Of a DNA stretch of 64,000 nt, positions 18,136 to 27,403 are shown piece after piece (position 1 is the stretch's first letter; each line of letters starts with the position of its first letter). The notes below the pieces were generated by a model that worked only from the letters and a program-made list of their open reading frames with translations, was not told the origin of the DNA and searched no databases. The DNA comes from Burkholderiaceae bacterium (GTDB lineage Bacteria > Pseudomonadota > Gammaproteobacteria > Burkholderiales > Burkholderiaceae_E). Location of the stretch: NCBI GenBank assembly GCA_024235875.1, contig JACKLP010000001.1, positions 62,001 to 126,000 of the forward strand, read 5' to 3'. Both the position numbers and the translations under genes were made by a program.

Positions 18136-18170
18136 AATCAATTGATTATTGTGTTGTCGCGGTGCAAAAT
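18136..18170 (+). promoter_or_regulatory. Candidate phaC promoter with overlapping palindrome
   Basis: TTGATT (18142-18147), a 17-nt spacer and CAAAAT (18165-18170) make a plausible sigma-70 promoter about 40 bp before phaC. The perfect palindrome AATCAATTGATT (18136-18147) covers the -35 and is a candidate operator. A repressor identity, for example PhaR, is not established here. Confidence 0.45.
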
Positions 18171-18210
18171 CGAATCCGTGGGCAGGGTCTGATCGCTTGA
18201 CTGGCGGGCG

Positions 18211-19965
18211 ATGCATGGCTGCTCGAGTGGTCGACCGGGTTGCAGCGAGAAGGAAATGCCGAGCAAGCGGCAAGGCAATGTACGCACGAGCACGCAGCGC
18301 GGAAAGTCGGAATCCGCGAGTTTGCGCGACCGGGATTCGACCACGCCCGCCGGGGTGCATGGCGGACTCGGCGTCGCGGGCAGAGCCGAACTGCCCACGG
18401 TCCCGCCGCAATTGCTTTCGCGACTCCAGGGCGAGTACCTTACTCGCCTGACCTCATTGTTGTCGGCGCGGACTGCACCCGAACCCAAGGATCGACGTTT
18501 CTCGGCCCCGGGCTGGCATGACGGCAGCTTGTACGCTTGGAGCGCGGCGGTCTACGAGTTGAACGGCGAGTTTCTGCGTCGACTCGCAGATGGGCTCGAG
18601 GGCGATCCGCGCGCTCGAGAGCGAGTGCGCTTCGTGACTGAACAGTGGATCGACGCCATTTCGCCGGCGAACTTCCTGCTCACGAATCCGGAAGTCCAGG
18701 AGCGGCTGCTGCAAACCCAGGGACAGAGCCTTCAGTCCGGGTTGAACAACCTGCTCCAGGATCTTGCAAAGGGGCATATCTCGCAATCCGACGAGTCGGC
18801 GTTCGAGGTGGGCACGAACATCGCCGTGACCCCCGGCGCGGTTGTCTACGAGAACGATCTGATCCAGTTGATCCAGTACGGCGCCGCGACCGACGAAGTC
18901 GGTGCACGGCCCCTGCTGATGGTGCCGCCGTGCATCAACAAGTTCTACATTCTCGATCTGCAACCGGGCAATTCTCTGGTCACTTATTCAGTGGATCAGG
19001 GCAACACCGTGTTCATGGTGTCCTGGCGCAATGTGAAAGAACCGCTCGACTCGCTGAGTTGGGACGACTACATAGAGCAGGGCGTCTTCGAGGCAATTCG
19101 AGTCGTGCGCGAGATCTCGGGCCAGACTCGGTTCAACATGCTCGGGTTCTGTGTCGGCGGCACGATTCTGGCGACCGCACTGGCGGCGCTGGCCGCGCGT
19201 GGCGAGCACCCTGCGGCGTCGCTGACGCTCCTCACGACCCTGCTCGACTTTGCAGAACCCGGGGTTCTCGGGGTTTTCGTCGACGAAGCCCACGCGGCTT
19301 ACCGCGAGCAGACGATCGGCACGAAGGGGATCATGACGGGGCGCGAGCTCAACGCGACGTTCTCGGCTCTGCGCCCCAACGACCTGGTCTGGAACTATGT
19401 GGTCAATGGTTACCTCAAGGGCGAGTCACCACCTGCTTTCGACCTGCTGTTCTGGAATTCCGACAGCACGAATCTCTCGGGCCCGATGTTCTGCTGGTAT
19501 TTCAGGCACATGTACCTGCAAAACGAGTTGCGCGAGCCCGGCCGACTCACGACGGCGGGAGAGCCCGTGGACCTGGGCGCGGTCCGTGCGCCGAGCTTCA
19601 TCTATGCGTCGCGCGATGATCACATCGTGCCGTGGCGCTCGGCCTATCAGTCGACGCGCTTGCTGGGCGGGCCGAGCCGCTTCGTTCTCGGCGCCAGTGG
19701 TCACGTCGCCGGCGTGATCAATCCTCCGGCCAAGCACAAGCGCAATTATTGGCAGGCTGATTCACTGCCGCCGACCCCCGAACAATGGATCGACATCGCC
19801 GACAGTGTTCCCGGCAGCTGGTGGCCGGCATGGTCGGCGTGGCTCGCATCTCATCGCGGGCCGATGGTTCCTGCGCCCAAGGTGCTGGGTTCGCCCGAGT
19901 TTGCGCCGATCGAAGCGGCACCCGGACGTTATGTCAAGGAAGCGGCCGAGGAACGACCTGAGTGA
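18211..19965 (+). CDS. phaC: Class I poly(3-hydroxyalkanoate) synthase
   Basis: PHA synthase, 584 aa, polymerising 3-hydroxyacyl-CoA into polyester granules. The catalytic triad is visible: Cys314 in GFCVGG, Asp470 in RDDHIVPW and His498 in ASGHVAGVINPP. The N-terminal PHA synthase domain is present (ISPANFLLTNPEVQ). Class I enzymes work alone without PhaE. ATG 18211 is the longest start. ATG 18256 (MPSKRQGN) sits right after an AAGGA and may be used instead; the first 60 residues are poorly conserved. It is followed directly by phaB, with no thiolase gene between. Confidence 0.95.
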   Translation: MHGCSSGRPGCSEKEMPSKRQGNVRTSTQRGKSESASLRDRDSTTPAGVHGGLGVAGRAELPTVPPQLLSRLQGEYLTRLTSLLSARTAPEPKDRRFSAPGWHDGSLYAWSAAVYELNGEFLRRLADGLEGDPRARERVRFVTEQWIDAISPANFLLTNPEVQERLLQTQGQSLQSGLNNLLQDLAKGHISQSDESAFEVGTNIAVTPGAVVYENDLIQLIQYGAATDEVGARPLLMVPPCINKFYILDLQPGNSLVTYSVDQGNTVFMVSWRNVKEPLDSLSWDDYIEQGVFEAIRVVREISGQTRFNMLGFCVGGTILATALAALAARGEHPAASLTLLTTLLDFAEPGVLGVFVDEAHAAYREQTIGTKGIMTGRELNATFSALRPNDLVWNYVVNGYLKGESPPAFDLLFWNSDSTNLSGPMFCWYFRHMYLQNELREPGRLTTAGEPVDLGAVRAPSFIYASRDDHIVPWRSAYQSTRLLGGPSRFVLGASGHVAGVINPPAKHKRNYWQADSLPPTPEQWIDIADSVPGSWWPAWSAWLASHRGPMVPAPKVLGSPEFAPIEAAPGRYVKEAAEERPE

Positions 19966-20032
19966 CAATGAGGTAAAACCAGCGCTTGCCGATGGCTCTC
20001 TGGCCGAGGCGAGAACCACAGGAGGAGAAGAC

Positions 20033-20767
20033 ATGAGCAAGATTGCATACGTGACGGGAGGCATGGGCGGCATCGGTACTGCGGTGTGCCGACGGCTCCA
20101 TGACATGAAATACACGGTCATCGCCGGCTGTGGTCCGAGCCGGGACTTCAACAAGTGGCTCGGCGAGCAGAAGGCCGACGGCTATTCGTTCCACGCGTCG
20201 GTCGGCAATGTGGCCGATTGGCAGTCGACCAAGGATGCGTTCGAGAAGGTCCGCAGCGAGTTCGGCAGCCCCGACATCCTGGTAAACAACGCGGGTATCA
20301 CTCGAGACGGGGTATTTCGCAAGATGTCCCTCGACGACTGGCAGGCTGTCATCGACACCAACCTGAACTCATTGTTCAACGTGACCAAGCAGGTCATCGA
20401 CGGAATGCTCGACAAGGGCTGGGGACGTATCGTCAACATCTCGTCGGTCAACGGCGAGAAGGGACAGTTCGGGCAGACCAATTATTCCGCCGCCAAGGCA
20501 GGCATGCACGGGTTCACGATGGCGCTCGCGCAGGAAGTCGCGTCCAAGGGAATCACGGTCAACACGGTTTCGCCGGGCTACATCGGCACCGACATGGTCA
20601 AGTCAGTCCGGCCGGATGTCCTGGAGAAGATCGTGGCCTCGATTCCCGTTCGCAGACTCGGTGAGCCTGAGGAGATCGCGTCGATCATCGGCTGGCTGAC
20701 CACCGACGACGCCGGGTTCGCCACCGGAGCGGATTTCTCGCTCAATGGTGGCCTGCACATGGGCTGA
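20033..20767 (+). CDS. phaB: Acetoacetyl-CoA reductase
   Basis: NADPH-dependent short-chain reductase PhaB, 244 aa, making (R)-3-hydroxybutyryl-CoA for PHB. The nucleotide-binding motif is TGGMGGIGTAVC, the NNAGITRD motif follows, and catalytic Ser and Tyr/Lys lie in ISSVNG and NYSAAKAGM. The CGPSRDFNKW region matches PhaB rather than FabG. A strong GGAGGAGA ribosome site precedes ATG 20033. It lies 67 bp after phaC and is probably co-transcribed. Confidence 0.95.
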   Translation: MSKIAYVTGGMGGIGTAVCRRLHDMKYTVIAGCGPSRDFNKWLGEQKADGYSFHASVGNVADWQSTKDAFEKVRSEFGSPDILVNNAGITRDGVFRKMSLDDWQAVIDTNLNSLFNVTKQVIDGMLDKGWGRIVNISSVNGEKGQFGQTNYSAAKAGMHGFTMALAQEVASKGITVNTVSPGYIGTDMVKSVRPDVLEKIVASIPVRRLGEPEEIASIIGWLTTDDAGFATGADFSLNGGLHMG

Positions 20768-20854
20768 CGTGCCGGATGGGGTGCCGGGGCCCTGGGCCTC
20801 GGTGCCTCGGTGGCGCGACCAGCACGGTTTCCGTTTCTCCGAGGAGCAAAGCCG

Positions 20855-21400
20855 ATGGCCGAGGCGACACGCCTGATCAAGAAGTACCCGAATCGTCGGC
20901 TCTACGACACGCAGACCAGTACTTACATTACCCTGGTCGACGTGAAGCAGCTCGTCCTCGACCAGGAGAGCTTTCATGTCATAGACGCAAAGACGGGCGA
21001 GGACCTGACCCGTAGCATTCTCTTGCAGATCATTCTGGAAGAGGAGGCTGGCGGTACGCCGCTTTTCTCGGCGCCAATGCTGGCTCAGATCATTCGATTC
21101 TATGGGCACGCAATGCAGGGAATGATGGGCGCGTACCTGGAAAAGACGATGCAGGCCTTCGTCGAAATCCAGGGAAAGATGCAGGAACAGTCCAGGACCT
21201 TCTACGATGGCAAGGGTGTTCCGTCGCCGGAAATGTGGACGCAGTTTCTTTCGATGCAGACGCCGATGATGCAGTCGATGATGGGGAACTACATCGAGCA
21301 GAGCAAGAACCTGTTCGTCCAGATGCAAGAGCAGATGGAGCAGAACACGCGCTCGATGTTCAAGAACTTTCCGTTTCCCCCCGACCAGGAGCCCAAGTGA
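20855..21400 (+). CDS. phaR: Polyhydroxyalkanoate synthesis repressor PhaR
   Basis: PhaR, 181 aa, which in related bacteria represses phasin and its own genes and is titrated by nascent PHB granules. The N-terminal DNA-binding domain (LIKKYPNRRLYDT, then TYITLVDVKQLV) is diagnostic, followed by the PHB accumulation regulatory domain. The C-terminal half is Met/Gln-rich and helical, suited to granule association. ATG 20855 follows a GAGGAG site 8 nt upstream; an upstream in-frame codon at 20810 is not family-like. Confidence 0.95.
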   Translation: MAEATRLIKKYPNRRLYDTQTSTYITLVDVKQLVLDQESFHVIDAKTGEDLTRSILLQIILEEEAGGTPLFSAPMLAQIIRFYGHAMQGMMGAYLEKTMQAFVEIQGKMQEQSRTFYDGKGVPSPEMWTQFLSMQTPMMQSMMGNYIEQSKNLFVQMQEQMEQNTRSMFKNFPFPPDQEPK

Positions 21401-21419
21401 GCCTGCGGGGAGCTTCCGA

Positions 21420-22820
21420 GTGACGCGCTACCCCGAGGCCAGGGAGCGGACCGCTCGAGCGGCCGTGAGCGAGCCCGCCGTAGGCTTCATTTCTCTGGGT
21501 TGCCCGAAGGCGCTGGTGGATTCAGAGCGGATTCTCACGCAGTTGCGGGCCGAGGGCTACCGGATCTCCGGAGACTACGCGGACGCCGACCTCGTGGTCG
21601 TCAACACCTGCGGCTTCATCGATGATGCCGTTCGAGAGTCTCTCGACGCGATCGGCGAGGCCCTCGACGAGAACGGTCGGGTCATCGTGACGGGGTGCCT
21701 CGGTGCTCGCAGCGACGCATCGGGCGAATCGCTGGTGCAAAGCATCCATCCAAAGGTACTGGCGGTCAGCGGACCGCACCAAATGATGCGGGTCATGGAT
21801 CAGATCCATGAGCACCTGCCTCGACCGCATGATCCGTTTCAGGATCTGGTGCCCAAGTCGGGCGTCAAGCTGACGCCGCGCCACTACGCCTATCTCAAGA
21901 TCGCGGAAGGATGCAATCATCGTTGCACCTTCTGCATCATCCCCTCGATGCGCGGCGATCTGGAGAGTCGCCCGATCGGCGAAGTGATGCGCGAGGCGCA
22001 AGCGCTGGTCGAAGATGGCGTGCGCGAGTTGCTCGTGGTTTCGCAGGACACGAGTGCGTACGGTCTGGACCTTAGGTACCGGACCGATTTTGTCGACGGT
22101 CGACCGGTGAGGACTCGATTCCTGGAGTTGGCCCGCGAACTTGGGCAACTCGAGGCCTGGATCCGACTTCACTACGTGTACCCATACCCGCATGTCGACG
22201 ATGTCGTGCCCCTGATGGCCGAGGGCTTGGTGCTTCCGTACCTGGACGTACCGTTCCAGCACTCGCATCCTGAGGTTCTGCGGCGGATGAAGCGACCCGC
22301 GTCGGGAGAGCGCAACATCGAGCGGATTCGTCGCTGGCGGAGTCTGTGTCCCGATCTGACGATTCGCAGCACGTTCATCGTTGGATTCCCGGGCGAGACC
22401 GAATCTGAGTTCGAATCGCTTCTCGACTTTCTGGACGAAGCGCAACTCGATCGAGTCGGTTGTTTCGCCTATTCGCCGGTCGAGGGTGCAGCGGCGAACG
22501 AGTTGCCCGGGGCGGTGCCGCAAGAAGTGCGTGAAGAGCGTCGCGAGCGCTTCATGGAACGCCAGGCCAGAATCAGTGCGGCACGCTTGGCAAGTCGGGT
22601 CGGTAGCGTGGCGGAAGTCCTGATCGACGAAGCCGCGATCGACGATGACGGCGAACCGGTCTACATCGGACGCAGCGCATCGGATGCGCCCGAGGTCGAC
22701 GGCGTCGTCATGATTCGCAGTGCCTACGACCTCGTTCCAGGTACCTTCGTCGATGTACGAATCATCGACACGGACGACCATGATCTGCATGCGGTCGTCG
22801 AGGACGAGGATCCGCTTTGA
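21420..22820 (+). CDS. rimO: Ribosomal protein uS12 methylthiotransferase RimO
   Basis: Radical-SAM methylthiotransferase, 466 aa, which methylthiolates an aspartate of ribosomal protein S12. An N-terminal UPF0004 domain with cysteines (SLGCPKALVDSE; NTCGFID; TGCLGAR) is followed by the radical-SAM motif CNHRCTFC and a C-terminal TRAM domain. The GTG start at 21420 has a GGGGAG site 8 nt upstream. It lies 19 bp after phaR, and a terminator follows. Confidence 0.95.
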   Translation: MTRYPEARERTARAAVSEPAVGFISLGCPKALVDSERILTQLRAEGYRISGDYADADLVVVNTCGFIDDAVRESLDAIGEALDENGRVIVTGCLGARSDASGESLVQSIHPKVLAVSGPHQMMRVMDQIHEHLPRPHDPFQDLVPKSGVKLTPRHYAYLKIAEGCNHRCTFCIIPSMRGDLESRPIGEVMREAQALVEDGVRELLVVSQDTSAYGLDLRYRTDFVDGRPVRTRFLELARELGQLEAWIRLHYVYPYPHVDDVVPLMAEGLVLPYLDVPFQHSHPEVLRRMKRPASGERNIERIRRWRSLCPDLTIRSTFIVGFPGETESEFESLLDFLDEAQLDRVGCFAYSPVEGAAANELPGAVPQEVREERRERFMERQARISAARLASRVGSVAEVLIDEAAIDDDGEPVYIGRSASDAPEVDGVVMIRSAYDLVPGTFVDVRIIDTDDHDLHAVVEDEDPL

Positions 22821-22836
22821 GCTTGGCGCCCCGGGT

Positions 22837-22866
22837 GGCCGCTAGCAGGTAGTGGCCCGCTCTTTT
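22837..22866 (+). terminator. Intrinsic terminator of rimO
   Basis: An 8-bp stem (one G-U pair), GGCCGCTA at 22837-22844 with TAGTGGCC at 22850-22857, has a 5-nt loop. A run of five T (22862-22866) follows. It sits between rimO and convergent serB. Confidence 0.6.
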
Positions 22867-22873
22867 TCCGGCG

Positions 22874-23731
22874 CTATCGCTCGAAGAACGCCAGGATCGA
22901 ATCCAGCCCGCCGTAGGTAACGGCGTGCGTTGTCTTCGCACGCACCACCGGCTTGGCGTGATACGCAACCGACATACCGGCTATCTCCATCATCAGCAGA
23001 TCGTTCGCTCCGTCGCCGACGACGATCGCCTCGGCCGGGTCGCAACCCAATCGATGACAAGTCTCCTGGACGACACGACGCTTTACGGTGGCATTGACGA
23101 TCTCGCCAAGAACCCGACCGGTCAATCTGCCATCCGCGACCTCGAGTTGATTCGAGCGCACGAAGTCCAGGGCAAGCCGGTCGCGCAAGCGATCGGTGAA
23201 GAAGGTGAATCCACCCGATACCAGCAGGATTTTCAGTCCGGCGTCGTGAGCACGCGAGACCAGGGTCTGCGCGCCGGGGCTAAGCCTCAGGCGTTGTTCG
23301 TAGACGGCTTCGAGTGCGTCGATGCCAAGCCCCTGCAACAGGGCTACCCGCCGGCGCAGACTCTCGTCGTAGTCGGTGATCTCACCGCGCATCGCCGCCT
23401 CGGTGATTGCCGCCACTTCCGCCTTGCGACCGACGAAGTCGGCGATCTCGTCGACGCATTCGATCGTGATCAAGGTGGAGTCCATATCGAAGGTGAGCAG
23501 CTTGAAGTCGTCCAGCGTCCGCTCATCGACCAGCGCTTGCGCGTCGACCTCCAGCCGCCGGGCCGTCTCGGCGACCGCCTCGGCAGGCGCGACGACGTCT
23601 CGCCACAGCGCCATGCCATCTCGACGAACGTCCGGCCTTCGTCGCGCCAGGCGGCTGAACTCCTCGATACTGGCGTCGGTCAGGTCGGGAGCATGAACAA
23701 TGAAGCGTGGCATGGCGCGGGTCTCGGACAT
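22874..23731 (-). CDS. serB: Phosphoserine phosphatase
   Basis: HAD-superfamily SerB, 285 aa, last step of serine biosynthesis. HAD motif I is FDMDSTLI, motif II lies in LLVSGGFTFF, and motif III is GDGANDL. An N-terminal regulatory-like segment (about 90 residues) precedes the catalytic domain. I use ATG 23731 (MSETRAMPRF); ATG 23713 (MPRFIVHAP) is equally plausible, as neither has a strong ribosome site. It lies 38 bp downstream of mfd on the same strand and is probably read through from it. Confidence 0.93.
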   Translation of the reverse strand: MSETRAMPRFIVHAPDLTDASIEEFSRLARRRPDVRRDGMALWRDVVAPAEAVAETARRLEVDAQALVDERTLDDFKLLTFDMDSTLITIECVDEIADFVGRKAEVAAITEAAMRGEITDYDESLRRRVALLQGLGIDALEAVYEQRLRLSPGAQTLVSRAHDAGLKILLVSGGFTFFTDRLRDRLALDFVRSNQLEVADGRLTGRVLGEIVNATVKRRVVQETCHRLGCDPAEAIVVGDGANDLLMMEIAGMSVAYHAKPVVRAKTTHAVTYGGLDSILAFFER

Positions 23732-23769
23732 TCGGAATGGATGAGCGGGCAGCGCGGCCTTGCAGCGAC

Positions 23770-26700
23770 CTAGCGCTTCGACTTCTTGCGTGAAGCCGTC
23801 CGCTCGGGCGGTATGGGCCGCGAAAGCGTAGCGAGGAACTCGCGAACCTGGGTCACGCGGCGCCCGACATCCGGGCACTCGCACTCGATACGCAGCCGGT
23901 CGGGACCTGCCAGGCGCGTATCGCGACGTCCCTGCATGAATGAGATGATCGCCGACGGCTCGATTGGCGGTTCGGGCTCGAACTGCAAGACCACAACCGC
24001 GGGGGACGCGTCGATCTTGACGATGCCCAGGGGGCGCGACTCGATCCTCAGGCGATGGGTGCTCAGCAATGCACGGGCCTGGTCTGGCAGTTTTCCGAAT
24101 CGATCGATCAGTTCTTCCTGCAATCCCATCAGGGCCTCGAGATCCGAACAGTTCGCCAGCCGCTTGTAGAGCGTCAGTCGTTCATGAACATCCGGGCAGT
24201 AGTCATCGGGCAGCAACGCGGGCGTGTGCAGGTTGATCTCGGTCGTCGTCGCCAGCGGGGCGGCCAGATCGGGTTCGCGTCCGGCCTTCAGTGCGCGCAC
24301 GGCTTCATTCAGCATCTCGGTATACATGGAGAAACCGACTTGCAGCATCTCGCCTGACTGGGAATCCCCGAGCACCTCACCCGCACCACGGATCTCGAGG
24401 TCGTGCATCGCGAGATAGAAGCCCGAACCGAGCTCCTCCATCATCTGAATCGCCTCTAGCCGTTTCGTGGCATCGCGAGTGATCGCCGATTCGTCGGGGA
24501 TCAGGAGATAGGCATAGGCTTGATGGTGCGACCGACCGACGCGACCGCGGAGCTGATGAAGCTGCGCCAGTCCGAAGCGGTCTGCCCGATGGATCACGAT
24601 CGTATTAGCGCTGGGTACGTCGATCCCTGTTTCTATGATCGTCGTGCACAGCAACACATTGAAGCGCTGTTGATGAAACTCGCGCATCACGCGCTCGAGT
24701 TCACGTTCGGGCATCTGCCCGTGGGCGACGGCGATCCGAGCCTCCGGCACGAGCGCTTCCAACCGACGGCGCCTGTTCTCGATGGTCTCGACCTCGTTGT
24801 GCAGGAAGTAGACCTGGCCACCGCGCTTGAGCTCGCGCAAGAGCGCTTCTCGAATCGCCCCCTCGGATTCGCGGCGGACGAAGGTCTTGATCGCCAGCCG
24901 CTTCTGTGGCGCAGTTGCAATCACGGAGAAATCACGGATCCCCTCGAGGCTCATCGCCAGCGTCCTGGGAATCGGGGTGGCAGTCAGCGTGAGGACATCG
25001 ACTTCGGCACGAAGCGCTTTGAGCGCTTCCTTCTGACGAACCCCGAATCGATGCTCTTCATCGATGATCACCAGGCCCAGGCGCTCGAAGCGAGTCGTAC
25101 CCGAGAGCAGCTTGTGCGTTCCGATGACGATGTCGATGCTGCCGTCCGCGAGTCCGTCGAGCGCCCGGTTCACCTCTTTCTGACTACGGAAGCGACTCAA
25201 CTCGGCCAATCGTATCGGCCAGTTGGCGAAGCGATCGCTGAACGTCTGGAAGTGCTGCTCGGCCAACAAGGTGGTCGGGCATAGCAGCGCCACCTGTCGA
25301 CCGTCCGCAACCGCGACGAAAGCAGCACGCAACGCGACCTCCGTCTTGCCAAAGCCGACATCGCCACAAACGAGCCGGTCCATGGGCCGCTCCGAGACCA
25401 TGTCCTGGATGACCGAGTGGATCGCGGCCAGCTGATCGGGCGTTTCTTCGAAGCCGAAGCCGTCGGCAAAGGCCTCGTAGTCATGGGCGAGAAACCCGAA
25501 CCGGTGGCCGACTCGCGATGCACGGCGCGCATAGAGATTGAGCAACTCGGCGGCGGTATCCCTCGCTTGTTGGGCGGCGCGCCGCTTCGCCTTCTCCCAT
25601 TGTCCCGATCCGAGCAGATGCAAGGGCGCCTGTTCCGGACTGGCCCCGCTGTATCGCATGATCACGTGCAGTTGCGATACGGGGACGTAGAGCGTTGCGT
25701 CCTGCGCGTAGCTCAGGTGAAGGAACTCGGTTGCGCCTTCACCAAGGTCCATGCTGATCAGTCCTTCGTAGCGCCCGATACCGTGCTGCACATGAACGAC
25801 CGGATCGCCAACCTTCAGCTCCGAGAGATCCCGAACGATCGCGTCGACATCGGTCTGGACCTCGCGCCGGCCCCGGCGCGTGCGACGCACGACACCGGCA
25901 AACAGCTCGGATTCCGTGAGAACGACGAGCCCGGCCCGGCTGAACCCGTCATGCAGGGCGCCTACCGTGGTGGCGGCTCGGAGCTCGCCATTGGCGAACT
26001 CGCTCCATCCCGGCACCGTCGCAAGGCGCAGTCCCTGTTCTTCGAAGAACTGGTTGAGCGTTTCGCGTCGACCTTCCGACTCGGCCACGATCAGGGTGCG
26101 CGAGTGCTCATCGTCGAGCAGGGCAGAGAGCTTGCGCAGCGGATTGTCTGCCCGACGATCGACGCGAACGTCGGGCGGCGCGACGCAGAACGCGGGCGAG
26201 GCCGTCTCGGACGCCACGTCGGGCGCATCGGCCTGATCGGTGTCGACACGCCGGCGCCGCATCGCGAAGCGGCCGCGAGCACGGGCCAGCGCAAAGAATT
26301 GCTCGGACGCCACGAACAGCTCGTCGGGCGACAGTACCGGTCGCTCACGGTCGTGCGACAGGAAGGCATGCCGCTGCCGCGTGTCTTCCTCGAACCGTCG
26401 GGTCGCCTCGTCTACCGGGCCATGGGTGAGGATGCGGGCGCCGTCCGGAAGGTAGTCGAAAAGCGTGGCGAGTTCGTCGTGGAACAGCGGCAGGTAGTAC
26501 TCGATCCCGGCGCCGGCGATTCCGTTTCCCATGTCCCGATAGAGCTGGCAACGGCTCGGATCGCCCTCGAAGCGTTCGCGCCAACGCCCCCTGAAGGCCG
26601 CTCGGGCGTCTTCGTCCAGGGGGAATTCGCGACCGGGCAGCAGGCGAATGCGCTCGATCGGGTATAGGCTGCGCTGGGAGTCCGGGTCGAAGGTACGCAG

Positions 26701-27360
26701 GGACTCGATTTCATCGCCGAACAGATCGAGCCGATAGGGCAGGGAAGCCCCTGTCGGGAACAGGTCGATCAGACCGCCGCGGATCGAGAATTCCCCCGGT
26801 CGGACGACCTGCGTGACATGCTCGTAACCCGCGAGTGCCAACTGTCGCCGCAGTGCGGGCTCGTCCAGCCGTTGCCCTTTGTCGAAGAAGAAGGTCCGTT
26901 GCGCCAGATAGGTCGGTGGCGGCAGCCTCTGGAGCGCGGTCTGCGCGGCCATCGCGACGAGATCGACATCGCCGCGATGGATGTCGTAGAGGGTCGAGAG
27001 CCGTTCGCTGACCAGATCCTGGTGTGGAGAGAAGCTGTCGTAGGGAAGCGTTTCCCAGTCGGGTAGCAGCCGCGCTCGAAGCTGCGGTGCGAAGAATGCA
27101 ATCTCTTCGATCAGACGAGGTGCATCCGGTGCATTGGCGACGACGACGACGATCGGTCCGGGACGATCCTTGCGCATCGCCAGCATGGCGATCAGCCATG
27201 CATCGGATGAGCCGTGGGTGGGCGTGAGCGTGAAAGCGGAATCCGGACGAGGCCAGGCGATTCCGGCGACGCCAGGGTCGATCGGCGGCAAAATCGCGGA
27301 TTGCCCTGCAGGCGCGTGTGCCACGCCCGCGGACAGCGCGGCGGTGACAGGAGCGCTCAC
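23770..27360 (-). CDS. mfd: Transcription-repair coupling factor Mfd
   Basis: SF2 translocase, 1196 aa from GTG 27360, which removes RNA polymerase stalled at lesions and recruits UvrA. The order of domains is a UvrB-like N-terminal module, the RNA polymerase-interacting domain (VGDPVVHVQHGIGRYEGL in part), the helicase core (CGDVGFGKTEVA; DEEHRFGV; QLRGRVGRS) and the C-terminal TRCF domain. An ATG at 27405 would extend it by 15 residues but overlaps the divergent ispD ATG and lies upstream of a likely -10. I therefore favour the GTG, though the ribosome site is weak. Confidence 0.93.
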   Translation of the reverse strand: MSAPVTAALSAGVAHAPAGQSAILPPIDPGVAGIAWPRPDSAFTLTPTHGSSDAWLIAMLAMRKDRPGPIVVVVANAPDAPRLIEEIAFFAPQLRARLLPDWETLPYDSFSPHQDLVSERLSTLYDIHRGDVDLVAMAAQTALQRLPPPTYLAQRTFFFDKGQRLDEPALRRQLALAGYEHVTQVVRPGEFSIRGGLIDLFPTGASLPYRLDLFGDEIESLRTFDPDSQRSLYPIERIRLLPGREFPLDEDARAAFRGRWRERFEGDPSRCQLYRDMGNGIAGAGIEYYLPLFHDELATLFDYLPDGARILTHGPVDEATRRFEEDTRQRHAFLSHDRERPVLSPDELFVASEQFFALARARGRFAMRRRRVDTDQADAPDVASETASPAFCVAPPDVRVDRRADNPLRKLSALLDDEHSRTLIVAESEGRRETLNQFFEEQGLRLATVPGWSEFANGELRAATTVGALHDGFSRAGLVVLTESELFAGVVRRTRRGRREVQTDVDAIVRDLSELKVGDPVVHVQHGIGRYEGLISMDLGEGATEFLHLSYAQDATLYVPVSQLHVIMRYSGASPEQAPLHLLGSGQWEKAKRRAAQQARDTAAELLNLYARRASRVGHRFGFLAHDYEAFADGFGFEETPDQLAAIHSVIQDMVSERPMDRLVCGDVGFGKTEVALRAAFVAVADGRQVALLCPTTLLAEQHFQTFSDRFANWPIRLAELSRFRSQKEVNRALDGLADGSIDIVIGTHKLLSGTTRFERLGLVIIDEEHRFGVRQKEALKALRAEVDVLTLTATPIPRTLAMSLEGIRDFSVIATAPQKRLAIKTFVRRESEGAIREALLRELKRGGQVYFLHNEVETIENRRRRLEALVPEARIAVAHGQMPERELERVMREFHQQRFNVLLCTTIIETGIDVPSANTIVIHRADRFGLAQLHQLRGRVGRSHHQAYAYLLIPDESAITRDATKRLEAIQMMEELGSGFYLAMHDLEIRGAGEVLGDSQSGEMLQVGFSMYTEMLNEAVRALKAGREPDLAAPLATTTEINLHTPALLPDDYCPDVHERLTLYKRLANCSDLEALMGLQEELIDRFGKLPDQARALLSTHRLRIESRPLGIVKIDASPAVVVLQFEPEPPIEPSAIISFMQGRRDTRLAGPDRLRIECECPDVGRRVTQVREFLATLSRPIPPERTASRKKSKR

Positions 27361-27381
27361 GTGGATCTTCGCGGGAAAAAG

Positions 27382-27391
27382 TAGAATTCTA
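27382..27391. promoter_or_regulatory. Palindromic -10-like TAGAATTCTA between mfd and ispD
   Basis: A perfect 10-bp palindrome reads TAGAAT on both strands. It lies 16 nt before the ispD ATG on the plus strand and 25 nt before mfd GTG 27360 on the minus strand. It could be a shared -10 for two divergent promoters. Neither side has a good -35. Confidence 0.4.
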
Positions 27392-27403
27392 GCCGAGTAG
27401 ACC

